A stretch of DNA of 64,000 nucleotides from Spisula solida. Taxonomy: Eukaryota; Mollusca; Bivalvia; Venerida; Mactridae. Of this stretch, positions 23,908 through 37,300 are shown one piece after another. The stretch lies in the NCBI GenBank assembly GCA_947247005.1, contig OX365944.1, positions 5,716,501 through 5,780,500 on the forward strand. Reading direction: 5' to 3'. The notes beneath the pieces were generated by a model, which was given only the letters and a program-made list of their open reading frames with translations, was not told the DNA's origin and searched no databases. The first letter of the stretch is position 1; each line of letters starts with the position of its first letter. Both the position numbers and the translations under genes were made by a program.

Positions 23908-25251
23908 CGAGGGGCATTCTGAAAGTTCAGATAACTGAGCGATAACTTTACATTGGTGTGTCAGATTTTTTAAAAGTAAACATTTTCTGAAAGATCAATC
24001 TTTCAGCGATACCTCCCTTATTAAATTTTTAGTTTAAATCTGCGAATTTATATTTTATTGGTATTTAAACAGTACGCGGTTTCCGGTATTGACTGAAATC
24101 TCTCCGTAAAACGCGAGGTGATTGTGATGTATTAGTCCCATGTATATTTCAGAGCGCACTGCGTAAGTATCATTAAGACTGTTTGAAATAACTTTGATTT
24201 TCTTTTAGTCATACATAACAGTACTTTCGAATAACATTAAGATTTTAAAAAAACTTTGAGTTATTAATTAAATAACGACAATAAATACAACCCAAATAGT
24301 CGACCATTTTATTGCTTATAGCTCCTACTTAATTCAAGACATACAGTACGTTTCTGGACTATCAGCTACTATAAACAAGTCAAATTGTCTAGATTGTAAT
24401 GTGTATTTTCATTCGGGGGACGTTATTAATGTATTTTTCATAAAGTTTAATTTTGAGAACAAAATATTGTACTCAACCCATGATTTTAGAAAGTGGGTGG
24501 GGTAACGGGATACCCTTATACATGTAATAAAATGTCAATAATCCCTATTATTATAGTTTAATTAGTTGTACTAACTTCAAATTAAGGAAATATATGATTA
24601 TTTTTGTTTTGCGAAATGCTATTTCGAGGATGTGACGTCATAAATCAAAAACACGTGTTTTGGGCCACGCGTGGTCATATTATCTAAACTGCTGTACATT
24701 CGGAATAATGAATATTTCAGAATTCGTATTTAGTGGGAATAAAAATAGCATATGTATACACAAAACGGCTACATATTTTATATTCTCATGTAACACGTCC
24801 AGCAGTACAATGCAATAACACGTAAATTGTGTATTTCCGATAAAATGACTACATTGTATTTCCAAGGGCTTTTGGGACGTAGTCTTTTCCATGTACATCC
24901 TAAGTCATTTATACTCTCAGAACAATAATTTCCATTTGTCATGAGATAGACAGTTATATAATGTAAAATATATGTAACTTTCAAACAAATTAGAATGAAA
25001 TCATAGAAATAATTAACAATAGTGTTATCCCTTCCAAGGGCTAATATGATTAATTTTGTTGACAACTCATTGGGCTATATACCTACATGTACAATGGCAT
25101 GTAGGTGAATATTAAGTTCTCTGATATTAATATCATAATATGTTTTCGACGGAGGAAGGTTGCATCTTTCAGAAAAGGTTTACTTTTAAAACATCTGACA
25201 AATCAATGTAAAGTTATCACTCAGTTATCAGAACTTTCAGAATGCCCCTCG
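23908..25251. mobile_element. Long-TIR mariner-like non-autonomous element, only in copy A
   Basis: Begins CGAGGGGCATTCTGAAAGTT and ends with its inverse; the inverted ends match for about 90 bases with a handful of mismatches. It is flanked by TA on both sides, and copy B has the uninterrupted site ACATAAAGCC at 60878-60887, which defines the insertion exactly. Total 1344 bp. Internal open frames show no transposase signature, so it looks non-autonomous. TA duplication and the CGAGGG end are what Tc1/mariner elements show. Confidence 0.88.
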
Positions 25252-27015
25252 TAAAGCCGTTATGTTGTATGCATGGACACATGTACCAGTCGCATTGGTT
25301 AACCCCAAACACACAATAAACAAACTGATTCATAGAACAAACAATACTAGTAACAGAAAGATAGAAAGACTAGGACCTCAAAATTATTTGTTTTTCATTG
25401 TTTGTTCCATAAATTAATTTCGTAGCTTATTAACATATCGATGACATCACTCAAAAATGCCGAACTTACAATGTTGGTGTTTTGGAATGTTTACATCATT
25501 GATGATCGTAAAGATGAGGCATATCTCTCTACAAACTACCGAAGCCATGGTCCAATTAGAACAGCATACAGTAACATGATTGTTTGGAGCAAAGTACCGA
25601 AGTGACGTCATATTGGAGTTGTAGAAAGGTGCAAGCTCAGCGTTTTGAAATTTTATTTGACATGTTGCATTATTATGAAAAGGCCGAAGCTGCACCAACT
25701 ATTTTAAGCAAAATAACAGGCATTTGTATTGGGTTTCTTGTGTATATTAGACATGAAGCGAGTGTTAGAGGAAATCGTTGTCTAACGAAGGACAAATACC
25801 ACAAAGATGAAATCACCGTTTTAGTTGAGGGTCGCCGTTTACGATTGCGTTTGACCTGAAAATTGAATTGTACGAGAGAAAAATGTAATTTCATATTTAT
25901 TATAGACACAAAGGAGTATAATGTGACACTTAATAAAATAATATATGAACAATATCATACACGGTTTATTTATTACTAATACTATAACCGAGAAAGCATC
26001 ATATACAACTAATATTGGGTAACAATTTCAACAAAGGGTCTCATTATCTATAGAATATTATATGATATCATGAAAATATATCACATTACCGTAGACAATT
26101 ATTTTAACTATCAGAAAATAGAACATAATTTCGAAAACCTTGACCTTTATTTGTCGGCGAAAACCGGAAAAAAGCAGATGTTTCACGATTAAACACAACC
26201 GAACCGAACATACGTTCAATTTTTATACAGTCTAACATATCTGAAGGGATAAAATTATTTAAAGTAGAAGCCGTTTAATACAATATGTATCTAAAATTAA
26301 AGATTTATATTAATATTCGCTGGGTAAGGCAGGAGGTTGCCTATTATGCCTAATCATGTGATCACTAATCCAGGCCACCTTGTGCTTATGAAGAGTACGA
26401 TACAGTCGAGTGTTACAGCCGACGGTGAGAGAGAGAGTCAATTCTTAGACGGTTGAACGTATATATACGTATCAGAGTTTATTTCTAGACAGTTTATACA
26501 ATTTGCTTTGTCATGATCTAAGCAATTTTTCGTATGGATCTTGTGTAAAATTACCAATATTCTGGCATATTATTTTTTCCCCTCAGATGATCAAACAGAC
26601 AGATAACATTGCCGGGGAAATTAATCATAAGATATTTAATTGTTTCCCGAAGTATGATCAAAATAGTCCCCGATTGACGTATATCAATTCAATGTCATTG
26701 TATTCAGAATTCAAAATGAATATTAAGACACCCGTCAAGCTTCCGAAATTGAAGACTGCATATTATGTAACGCATTACAAAGTTTCATTGGATTGTGTGT
26801 GATATGAGGCTGAGTTTTTTTTTAAAAAAACGGCGAAATTATTTTGCTTGAGATTGGCCATGGAAATAATTGTTTATGAGTTTGTTTGGGTGCTCTTGGT
26901 ACAATGCTTTGGTATGCATGCACTCCATTAGACAGTTAGATAAATATTTATTAGATTCTAGAGTATTGTATATACGTATAGCGAAACGACAAAGTAAATG
27001 ATGCTCAGAAAAATG

Positions 27016-27018
<3 letters not shown>

Positions 27019-27110
<92 letters not shown>

Positions 27111-27111
27111 G
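27019..27111. repeat. GA dinucleotide microsatellite, copy A
   Basis: Almost pure (AG)n for about 90 bases. At the matching place in copy B (about 63127-63150) only a short degenerate G/A tract remains. It lies within 90 bases of the end of A/B homology. Confidence 0.97.
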
Positions 27112-27321
27112 GGAGGAGGGCGAGATTTCCGTCGAATATGTTTGCCACCTATTGGTATTCCAGTTCAATTATCGTCGCGCGTTAAAGGTGCATAAGATAC
27201 GAGGGTTGATCGATATGTATTGTCCTTGTCCTTTGCATTGGTCATGAATATATTTAAATGAATTCTACAATTACTGCCCAAAACGTGTATATTTCTATAC
27301 TATTATTGGAAAATTACATAG

Positions 27322-29490
27322 CTGTATCCTGACCTGGGTATTGTATTCAAACCTACTCTGTATCTTATATCCTGTATCCTGACCTGTGTATGGTATTCAA
27401 ACCTACTCTACATCTTATATCCTGCATCCAGACTTGTGTATGGTATTCAAACCTACTCTGTATCTTATATCCTGTATCCTGACCTGTGTATGGTATTCAA
27501 ACCTACTCTGTATCTTATATCCTGTATCCAGACTTGTGTATGGTATTCAAACCTACTCTATATCTTATATGCTATATCCTGACCTGTGTATGGTATTCAA
27601 ACCTACTCTGTACCTAATATCCTGTATCCAGACCTATGTATGGTATTCAAACCTACACTGTACCTTATATCCTGCATCCTGACCTGCGTATGGTATTCAT
27701 TCAAACCTACTCTGTATCTTCTATCCTGTATCCAGACCTAAGTATTGTATTCAAACCTACTCTGCATCTTATATCCTGCATAATGATCAGCGTATGTTAT
27801 TCAAACCTACTCTGTACCTTATATCCTGCATCCTGACCTGCGTATGGTATTCATTCAAACCTACTCTGTATCTTCTATCCTGTATCCAAACCTGTGTATG
27901 GTATTCATTCAAGCATACTCTGTACCTTATATCCTGTATCCAGACCTGTGTATGGTATTCAAACCTACTCTGTATCTTAAATCCTGTATCCTGACCTGTG
28001 TATGGTATTCAAACCTTCTCTGTATCTTATATCGGGTATCCTGACCTGTTTATTGTATTCAAACATAATCTGTACTTTATATCCTGTATCCTGACCTGTG
28101 TATAATATTCAAACCTACTCTATATCTTATATCCTGTATCTAGACCTGTGTATGGTATTCAAACCTACTCTGTATCTTATATCCTGTATCTAGACCTGTG
28201 TATGGTATTCAAACCTACTCTGTACCTTATATCCTGTATCTAGACCTGTGTATGGTATTCAAACCTACTCTATATCTTATATTATGTATCTAGACCTGTG
28301 TATGGTATTCAAACCTACTCTGTATCTGATATGCTGTATCCTGACCTGTGTATGTTATTCAAACCTACTCTGTACCTTATATCCTGTATCCAGACCTGTG
28401 TATGTTATTCAAACCTACTCTGTACCTCATATCCTGCATCCTGACCTGCGTATGGTATTCATTCAAACCTACTCTGTATCTTCTATCCTGTATCCAGACC
28501 TGCGTATGGTATTCATTCAAACCTACTCTGTATCTTCTATCCTGTATCCAAACCTGTGTATGGTGTTTATTCAAACCTAATCTGTATCTTATATCCTGTA
28601 TCCTGACCTGAGTTGGTATTCAAACCTACTTTGTATCTTCTATCCTGTATCCAGACCTGTGTATGGTATTCTAACTTACTCTGTACCTTATATCCTGTAT
28701 CCAGACCTGTGTATGGTATTCAAACCTACTCTATATATTATATCCTGTTTCCTGACCTGAGAATAGTATTCAAACCTACTCTGTACCTTATATTTTGTAT
28801 CCTGTATCCTGACCTGTGTATAGTATTCAGACCTCCTCTATATCCTACATCCTGTATCCTGACCTGTGTATAGTATTCAAACCTACTCTGTACCTTATAT
28901 TTTGTATCCTGTATCCTGACCTGTGTATAGTATTCAGACCTCCTCTATATCCTACATCCTGTATCCTGACCTGTGTATAGTATTCAAACATACTCTGTAC
29001 CTTATATCCTGTATCCTGACCTGTGTATGGTATTCAAACCTACTCTGTATATTTTATCCTGTATCCTGACCTGTGTATGATATTCAAACCTACTCTGTAC
29101 CTTATATCCTGTATCCTGACATGTGTATTGTATTCAAACCTACTCTGCATCTTATATCATGTATTCTGACCTGTGTATGGTATTCAAACCTACTCTGTAT
29201 CTTATATCCTGTACCCTGACCTGTGTATGGTAATCAAACATACGCTGTATATTGTATCCTGTATCCAGACCTGTGTATGGTATTCAAACCTACTCTGCAC
29301 CTTATATCCTGTATCCTGACCTGTGTATAGTATTCAAACCTACTCTGTACCTTATATCCTGTATCCAGACCTGTGTATGGTATTCAAACCTACTCTGTAC
29401 CTTATATCCTGTATCCTGACATGTGTATGGTATTCAAACCTACTCTGTTTATTGTATCCTGTATCCAGACCTGTGTATGGTATTCGAACC
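27322..29490. repeat. 50-bp satellite array between the two gene copies
   Basis: About 43 head-to-tail units of TATCCTGACCTGTGTATGGT followed by ATTCAAACCTACTCTGTATC and TTATATCCTG. The period is exactly 50 over long stretches; some units carry a 4-base ATTC insertion. A roughly 108-base compound unit with TTATATTTTG and CAGACCTCCTC is doubled around 28768-28983. Open frames occur in more than one frame because stops are rare in the unit, not because it is coding. Confidence 0.97.
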
Positions 29491-30121
29491 AACCGCTTAC
29501 AGTCATTAAATCCAAAACACCGACTGAACAGCGATCTATAACTTAAGGCACGTTAAATGGTAGATGATTTGATTGTTTTGTGTATTACAACACATATAGA
29601 CCCGATTGTAACCACTTCCCTGCCCGATGATGCGCTAAATAGTGGATTCCTGTAGCGGCCAGAAAAATGCGTTTCCTATCTGTAATCTTTGTACAGTACT
29701 GACCGATGATGGGGAATTTCAAATCTCTGTATTTTGTGATATAATTTCTTAGGCCTGTGGATTTTCAAACCTACTCTGTACCATAGATCATACATCTAGT
29801 CATGTGTATGATATTACAGCCTATGATTGTCCTCCAGTGTAAACAGTGACATTCATGTGTACGTTGTACATACATAACCTGTGCTACCCGCTATCCAAAT
29901 AACCACAGTTACTTCAAAAACATATGAAGAACAACAAATTCCGATAACTAATTAAGTTTGCAGATAATTTAATATTTAAATCTACATAAAAGTTTGATAT
30001 GTACACTGAGTGGCTAAGCAACTAATGTACGTGTATAATTAAAAAATAATACAACACATGTGGATAATACAATGATATAGACAAAACATACACGGTCATG
30101 GTAAATGAAGATTTCATCGTA

Positions 30122-30737
30122 CAGTAAAACCTCAATTAAAGTCTTAAAGACCTAAAGACCACCACCTTGATAATAAGACCACGTTTGTTTTAATTGAGTG
30201 AAAATATTAAAATTATATCACTTCAAGATGAGAAATTAACCATTATCAATCAAAACAAACAAATATTCTATTCATGTTATGCTTATCTGGTATCAAAAAT
30301 GGTACTATTTATGCCAGTGTGGTTAAACTGTGTATGAATATGTTATTCCATTCACATTTTTTAATTCAAAATCCGCCATCTTGGTTCATTGGGAATATAT
30401 GAAAACGTCTTTTTTTGAGAATTTTGCATTAAAACGCACACCAGCTGGTATGGAAAGGTCTAAGAAAAAATTTTTTTTTGGCAAATTTAAAGTAGTCCTT
30501 GTGAGGCGGAGCTTATATCAGTCACTGCAGTGAGGGATAAACAGTGACTGGCATAGGTATTATTTCACTGATAGAACTCCATATCTCATCGGTAAGCATT
30601 TCAAGTAAAAAAAAACGTTAAGAATTTAAGACCATTTCAATAAGTACTCATTATACAACCTAAATATTATGACCAACTTAATACGGAAAGTATTTTTGTG
30701 GGGTCTTAAAGGTGGCTGGATCATTGAGGTTTTAATG
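30122..30737. mobile_element. pogo/Tc1-like TIR element in the spacer
   Basis: 616 bp between TA dinucleotides. Left end CAGTAAAACCTCAATTAA; right end is the inverse CATTAAAACCTCAATGA. CAGT(A/T)...CCTC termini and TA duplication suggest the pogo/Tigger or Tc1-mariner group. No transposase frame is present. Confidence 0.7.
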
Positions 30738-31945
30738 TACCATCAAATACTCAAACATTTACATGAAACATGATTTAATATCAACCATACTGGATCCATA
30801 ATACCCCTTTTATGACGTAAATAACTATCAAATCCATACAGGACTGTGACGTTACACGTACGTTCAAATATTTTTGAAGCGCGTGTTGAAAAAAATATCT
30901 TTAAGAGATTTAAAAAAATTATTTAACAAAGTAAAAATATAATAATTAAACAGCATCACATGACTGATTTGTTCAATAGCCTGCACAAACATCAGCGGAA
31001 AGGTAATTTTGTTAAAATACATCTAAATGTACATAATATTAAGTAATAAACCTCTCATACATTACAAATAAATTATCACAAAAGCTATTGTATTCATAGT
31101 TACATATAACAATTTAATATCAGTTATAATCACATTTTAGTGATAGAGTTTATTGTTAATAATAAATATTATAAAAGGGTCAACTATATGGGGACATTTA
31201 TCGGGACATCTGGTATTTATAAGGAAAGCACGGTTATGATTTTGTCTTGTCTCCTCAGTACCTTTTGATAGATAATAACAGAAAATTCAGAAATTCAAAT
31301 TGTTTAACACACCGTTTTAATTCTAAATATCGTCCATAAATAAGGCCAACTAGCACAATAATGCCTGCGATTGGTGAAACAAAAGAATGAAAATTTGTAT
31401 TGAAATGGATACATATACGGTCATGGCTGGTACAAACTTATTCAGGAATAGGCACAAAGTTCTAAGAATTGTGAGCGTTATTCTGTAAAGGATACATTTA
31501 GAAGGCTTACTGAAATTTGAAATAAACTATCTAGAAATTCTCTCCCGTGTCTCGATATGGATGGCTCCCAAACCGTGTACTCAGTCATCGGACATGTGAT
31601 GACGTCAGAAACGCTTCCATGGAATAATAACATTGCAGCATAAAGTCGTATCATTTCGAGCTATGGAATAGGTCAACCCTTGGTATAAGCGCGTCGCTTT
31701 GATAACATATTTAAGGTTAATTGATGTTTACGATCCTTAAGTACAGATTTGTACATTACTGATAGGCCTATCATGAACTGGTACCCGCTCGAAGATTAGG
31801 ATACAGTCAAATTGTGAGCGGGGACCAGACTACAGACCAACCAAACAGTGGATTTCTAACGTGGTTTCTATCACAGTCAATAAGAAGGCATTGCTACGTC
31901 ATGCAAAAGTTATAAGATAAATAGTTGTTTAATACATGTACGTAA

Positions 31946-32166
31946 AGCCCAGGTCCCACTGAGGAATTTCACTTCGGCGATGGTCTCCCGATTTCTTCTA
32001 ATGTCACCCTATTAAACAAAGTTCTTTCCGATATCACAAACTGTCTCATGACTTCCCCGAAGCTTCCAATAGACAACGAGCAACCTTTTCCAGATGTCCT
32101 GATAGCTCATTAATTTCAATCGGCAATACATCGCCGAGGAAATATATGCTCAGTGGGACCTAGGCT
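31946..32166 (-). mobile_element. Short TIR element (MITE), copy 4 of 6, inverted
   Basis: Same termini, but the interior is in reverse orientation relative to the other copies (TGTCTCATGACTTCCCCGA). Lies in the spacer between the two PDE copies. Confidence 0.85.
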
Positions 32167-33236
32167 TAAACATCAACTGTATGATTAAGCTGTAAAAGCC
32201 GACATAGTGTTATATAAAAATGGCAGCCAATATATTATGAATATATAACTTTTAATTAGTTTAAGACAGGTGGTTGCTTAATTGAGATGAAAACTATTCT
32301 AGGTTTCGCTGTATTGCCAAGTTCTTATATGGGTAGAATGACATATATCTGTACATGCATTTGATTGCTGAAGGAACGCTGCACAAGCATGATACGTAAC
32401 AATGCCTGTAGTATGAATAATAAAACATACAAGAAGTAACATGGAATAAACAATAATAATCTTGAAATAGACAAACATGATTTAAAACACAATAACGTCA
32501 ACATCACACGTGTTTATGCATACGTACACAATTGAAACAGGAAAAATGAGAACTTAACATCATACCTTAATATTGGTATGGTAACGGTTAAAATAAAGCT
32601 GCATTCATTCTGTGAGTCTGTAGCTTACCAAATAATAGTTATGACACAATCCTAGAATGACGTCACAAGTTATGAAATATCATATACAAATGCATCATAA
32701 AAATGCATTTTTACATAATTATGGGCTTAAATGTGCAACCAAAACATATTTTCGACATCGACATTTTTAAAATTTACCGGCAGATATTTTTGTAGGATTC
32801 GTCTCTATTAGTTTATATTTTTGCAAACTGCCATTTGCACCAAAATCACAGAATCCGGCTCCTTTAGTAACAAATAATTGCACACAGTATATTTCTTGAC
32901 TGTGGTATAAAGACATACACGAACAAAGTAAAAACAACACATCAGAAACAACACAGTGTTACATTGTTATCACGTCAATAACTAATAAGTTAGAAATAAA
33001 CATAAATGAAACAACACATATCTTCTTTAACATCGTGGTATGAATTGTAAAAATCTCTTTTGGTGATGAAGAATATATCACAGAATGGCGCTTTGAACAA
33101 AGTAAGGTCGATGAAGGTGATATATGGTCAATAACGGAACAACCAAACTACTAGAACATAGAGGGAGAATACATATATAACATAATTATACGTACGTACA
33201 TAGGCAAGGACATCCGCAAGTGACATACAGACTGTT

Positions 33237-33242
33237 TTATTA
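33237..33242 (-). promoter_or_regulatory. Possible polyadenylation signal for copy B
   Basis: First AATAAA hexamer I noticed on the minus strand downstream of the copy B stop, about 950 bases away. In AT-rich DNA this occurs by chance often, so it is only a candidate 3' end. Confidence 0.2.
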
Positions 33243-34195
33243 AGACTGGTTTCACGGTCGAAATTTGCAGACGATGTCGGAAAATGTGACAAGTGGTAGC
33301 AGTCTAGTTTTGTTCGAAGATTTACTGTTTACACGTACCATACTGCTTACCTCGGTCTTTAAGCAATAAACCGGAGATAAACGGACATAGCCGATGTTTC
33401 ACGACTGGCACCTGTGCGTTTAGACGGAAATACCCGGGTGTCACTTAAGGAGGTCCATGTTACTTAAATTAGGACAACATAATTATATGAATTACTCATT
33501 AAAATATTCAACGAATATTTCAAAAAACACAAAACATTTAAACATTGGTAGTTTTTCTAAACAAGCAAAATAAAATAGTATTGCGTTGCTTTATATTTCT
33601 TAACAATGTTTACGTTATGATGCCACGTATAAAACAATCTGTACAATTATCTTAAATTTCAATAATTTAAAATACACATTAAATAGGCAACATTTCGGAG
33701 AGCTCGTTCAGTGTAGGATAAAAACTACTGATTATAAAATACCGTACATATAAAACAATTGACACATTTTCATTTAAACACCATCTTAATTGTCACTTTC
33801 CAAAGGTTTGGACAATCGAGCCTTTCAAACCGATCTTTAACACAGTTAACGTATACAAACAAATACAATTAAACTTTCAAATGTCGTGCATGAAGGCAGC
33901 TACCAATACAGACCACTATGGCCAAATAACTAAGCCTTATCATTTGTATCAGTTAGTATACCATACGTGTGCTCTATGTCAATATACCATTACACAAATC
34001 AGGGCCACAATGCCATCATTCCTCACACATATGATGACCCAAATCAAAACGCACTAAACAGAGAACGCCTGGTGACAGCAATGTACCAATAATAGTAATA
34101 TATTACTGTAGACCCATCAAGCCAAATCTAGTGTCTAAAATATCAACAACACATGACATGTGCTTCTCCTATACGAGCACACACTTCAGTTTATG

Positions 34196-34339
34196 TCAGC
34201 TGTGTGGTTTAACTGTTTCTTGTTCGTTTTCGTCAACTTGTGTCTTGTCCAAATGTTTAGCAAGGTTGTCCCAATTATCTCTATTCTGCTGACAACCATC
34301 AACTAACGGCTGACACTTGTGAGATATCTTTGCAATTGC
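34196..34339 (-). CDS. Copy B terminal exon with stop codon
   Basis: 144 nt including a TGA at 34198-34196. It starts in phase 0 after TTTCAG and encodes 47 residues from [16 protein letters not shown] onward. The P-L-x-D-G-C-x-x-N-R-x-x-W pattern matches the end of PDE5-type catalytic domains. A short polar Glu/Gln/Lys-rich tail with no CaaX box follows, so prenylation as in PDE6 is not indicated. It lies 44 bases outside the left edge of the visible duplication. Confidence 0.9.
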   Translation of the reverse strand, partial: AIAKISHKCQPLVDGCQQNRDNWDNLAKHLDKTQVDENEQETVKPHS

Positions 34340-37300
34340 CTGAAATAAACCACAAATAACATATATTGATAAGAAGGGCTAAAGCCTAGGCCCCACTGAA
34401 CATTTTTTGCTTCGACGATGTACTCCCGATTGACATTAATGAGTTATCAGGACATCGGGAACAGGATCATCATCATCTAGAAAAAGTTTCGGGGAAGTCA
34501 TGAGACAATGTGTGATATAGAAAGGAATCGTGATGAATCGGGTGGTATCGGAAATTATCGGGAGAACATCGCCCCGATGAGGAATTCCTCAATAGGACCT
34601 AGGCTTGAACAAACTGTAAAAATGACAACAATCTACAGTCATGTGTAGCTGCTCGAAGTGGATGCAGAATACGTAACCAGCTATTCTTAATGAATATGAA
34701 TGCAATTCTTCCCAAACTACGCCCTTTGCAAGACACATGTTTTGTATAATAATAATAACAATAATAATAAAATTTATTATTATTATTATTAAAATACTTT
34801 ATTTACTGAGGGAACATACTTGACATAATTTTCAATCTGCCGTAAGGCCTTCAACTTTGTATGCTGCTGGGTAGCTGCTGTGATTGTTTTGGTATAACTT
34901 ATTACATGTACTTCCTTTTCTCGTTCAGTTTAATGTTAAGCGTTGTGCCGTATGTTTGTGGTCTTTCATTATCTTTGCACAAAGACTGTACCGGTGGATA
35001 AAATGTAGTACGTGTATATGCATCAATTTTGGTCGTATTCCTTGCAAAAAACTGAACATCCTATATCGTGAAATTAAAACGATTATGTCCGTAGGTGTAA
35101 TCCCAAAGCCATACCAAAGTTGTTAAATGATATTAGTATGTCATCATTGTTTGCACATCGTCATGATAGTTCAATAACTAGTTGACAGAGTGTCAGGATA
35201 TTGTGACTACAGTACTATAGTCTTCATATGACTGAACTATTGTCGATCAGATTTGAACACACATACTACAGAAGGTCACTCCCCTTGAAGTTGGAGGACA
35301 TTGGCTAATCTTGGTGAAAAAACAAAACAAACAAACAAACATGAGAAAGTCACGAGTGGTATACGTTTATAGACTTACCTTGTATACAGGCATACATATT
35401 GCATCGATAAAGTTCACCTGCATCTCTGGTAATTTGTCTTTCTTGTCTCGGTCCATCATTTCCTGCAGGGATAAATACAGATATTATTCCGTACTTGTCT
35501 TATACATGTACATGACCCATCATAAACTTGCACTTACGGATTTATTGGTATACCTATTCATGGAAGATTTGATTTAGTGGTTGAAATCATCTACGAAATC
35601 TACGGAATTTAATACCCACGAATATTAATAAGTTTTCAGCAAAGAACTTTGAAAATAAGGTTATTGGTCTCGTACATTTGGACAAGACTACGCATGAATT
35701 TTATAGCAACAATATATCAATTCTATTCAACAAACTATTCATTTTGGTAATGTATATTGAACCATGTCCAGAAGGTAAATATCTATTCCACACCATAAGT
35801 CAACGTATCCTACAAAGAACATAACGTCATGCCTTTCATTGGTAATTACTTAGTATAACACCCTTACGTGTGTACGTACATATTCAGTAAATATAGTCCG
35901 TGATTCTGGTATTTATCAAACAATATGACGTCAGTTATAACACTACTTACGATTGGTTTAATTTTCAGCTTTGCCTTTTCAAGATCCCCTTGCTCAAAGA
36001 ACTCGCTTGCAATCAAGTCGGCAACCTGAAAATCGGATTAAATCACTAATTTCTATAATTTTCATGCTAGTTTTGGAACATCGTTCGTGTAATTAACACA
36101 AATCCTCAATTAATCTAGTTTAACATTTCATTTTCTTGGAAATGGCACAGCAGACAGCGCGAGCCGGATATTAAGTCAGGCAATGTCGTTGTCTAAACGT
36201 CGCGTGCAAATTGATCTCTACCCATCTGTTTTTGACATCTCTAAAACAAATCCGATATATTTTACGCCAAGCACAAATATTATTGATGGTATTTAATAAG
36301 CAATCATATAACACTACGATCATCAGCACTTTCACATGGCAGCTTTTATTGCTAGCTTAAAAATGTTTATGACTCCAACGTTCATCGTGTTTCGGAAAAT
36401 GACGGACGTCTTGGTAAACATACCCGGACTGAATTTCCATTTTATTACTTAATTGCATGTCTGTGTGTAATAACATTGGAAACGAATCCACGAGAACGCC
36501 CTTGTGCCAAAAATACGAACTAAGTTAACAATGTTCAAAAACCCCGAAGGCGACAAGTTGTTAGAATTCAAGATCAGAAGTGAATTTAGAACCAATTGGA
36601 GCACCAATATCTTTCTTTATCGTTTTGTTCCAATCGCAACACACTATATTCCGTCATAAAATTGTCCATAAATTGGACTTCAATATGATCGCTTTGAAAT
36701 TTTCCACAAATTGCACGTCGTTTGATCGCCTTAAAATTGTCCATAAATTGAAACTTAATATGGTGGTTTAAAATTGTCCATCAATTAGAACTTAATATGG
36801 TCGTCTTTAAATTGTCCATAAATTGGAAGTTAAGATCGCCTTAGAATTGTCCATATTTTGGACCAAAGGTGGTTGTCTTAAAATTGTCCATAATTTGGAC
36901 CTCAGAATGATCGTTTTAAAATTGTCCATATTTTGGTTAAAATTGTAAGTTATTTTCCTACTGTTTGTGAAATTTACTTTGCGGACAAAACTAATGCCAC
37001 ATTTCTAGGATAACAACTAAAAGTATGTTCTGAACTTTCCTGTCTGTCTACTAGAGTGCGTATATGTGTTTTAGTCTTAATACATTCTGAAGACTTTCAG
37101 CATCACCTAATTCACCCATAATGTGTTTTTCTATCGTAGGCACATTTGTGATAGAAATTTTCTCGCGCCTCATGATGTGTGATCACACACTTGATTGGAA
37201 CAGAACTGTCAGACACTGATCGGTGAAGTTATGCATTCGAACTTTATTAATCATAACGTCAGTGGTAGCGTCAGATGAGTTTTAGCCTATGCTACACTTG

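Larger units (their letters stand above)
1..27194. repeat. Segmental duplication, unit A
   Basis: The unit aligns colinearly with 34384-63255. The first base already matches 34384, so the true left edge may lie outside the window. On the right, matching stops just after the GCGTTAA stretch near 27180-27194. Intron identity is roughly 96-97 percent by eye, interrupted by indels; shared exons are nearly invariant. Confidence 0.93.
18485..27194. other. Copy A region upstream of its first recognised exon
   Basis: 8.7 kb without a supportable exon. It holds the 19-bp minisatellite, the CACGTG/TGACGTCA array, the mariner-like insertion and the GA microsatellite. A segment of about 370 bases near 19551-19918, rich in TGACGT motifs, is absent from copy B. 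No promoter or GAF-A exon was found. Confidence 0.55.
29491..34195. other. Spacer between copy A unit and copy B terminal exon
   Basis: No exon or gene is recognisable. It holds a degraded satellite echo near 29755-29815 (TTTTCAAACCTACTCTGTAC), the pogo-like element 30122-30737 and the inverted MITE 31946-32166. The right part presumably includes the copy B 3' UTR. Confidence 0.6.

Noticed and set aside
25441..25605. Plus-strand frame MTSLKNAELTMLVFW... also present in copy B at 61064-61240
   Set aside because: Differences between copies are almost all non-synonymous and the ends differ, so there is no sign of coding constraint; no recognisable domain.
26584..26802. Plus-strand frame MIKQTDNIAGE... 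preceded by a strong TTTTTTCCCCTCAG acceptor-like tract
   Set aside because: The copy B equivalent differs mainly at amino-acid-changing positions (Q/P, E/V, P/S, T/L, V/A), no more conserved than intron sequence, and no partner exons or family were found.
27386..29541. Long overlapping open frames rich in Tyr, Cys and Leu across the satellite
   Set aside because: They follow the 50-bp unit, which shifts frame every repeat and simply lacks stops on the plus strand; the minus strand shows the same effect. No coding gene is implied.
34812..34880. Minus-strand segment [16 protein letters not shown] between the last two copy B exons
   Set aside because: Its donor phase would shift the terminal exon out of frame, and the EMMD and terminal exons already join perfectly with family-like sequence across the junction.
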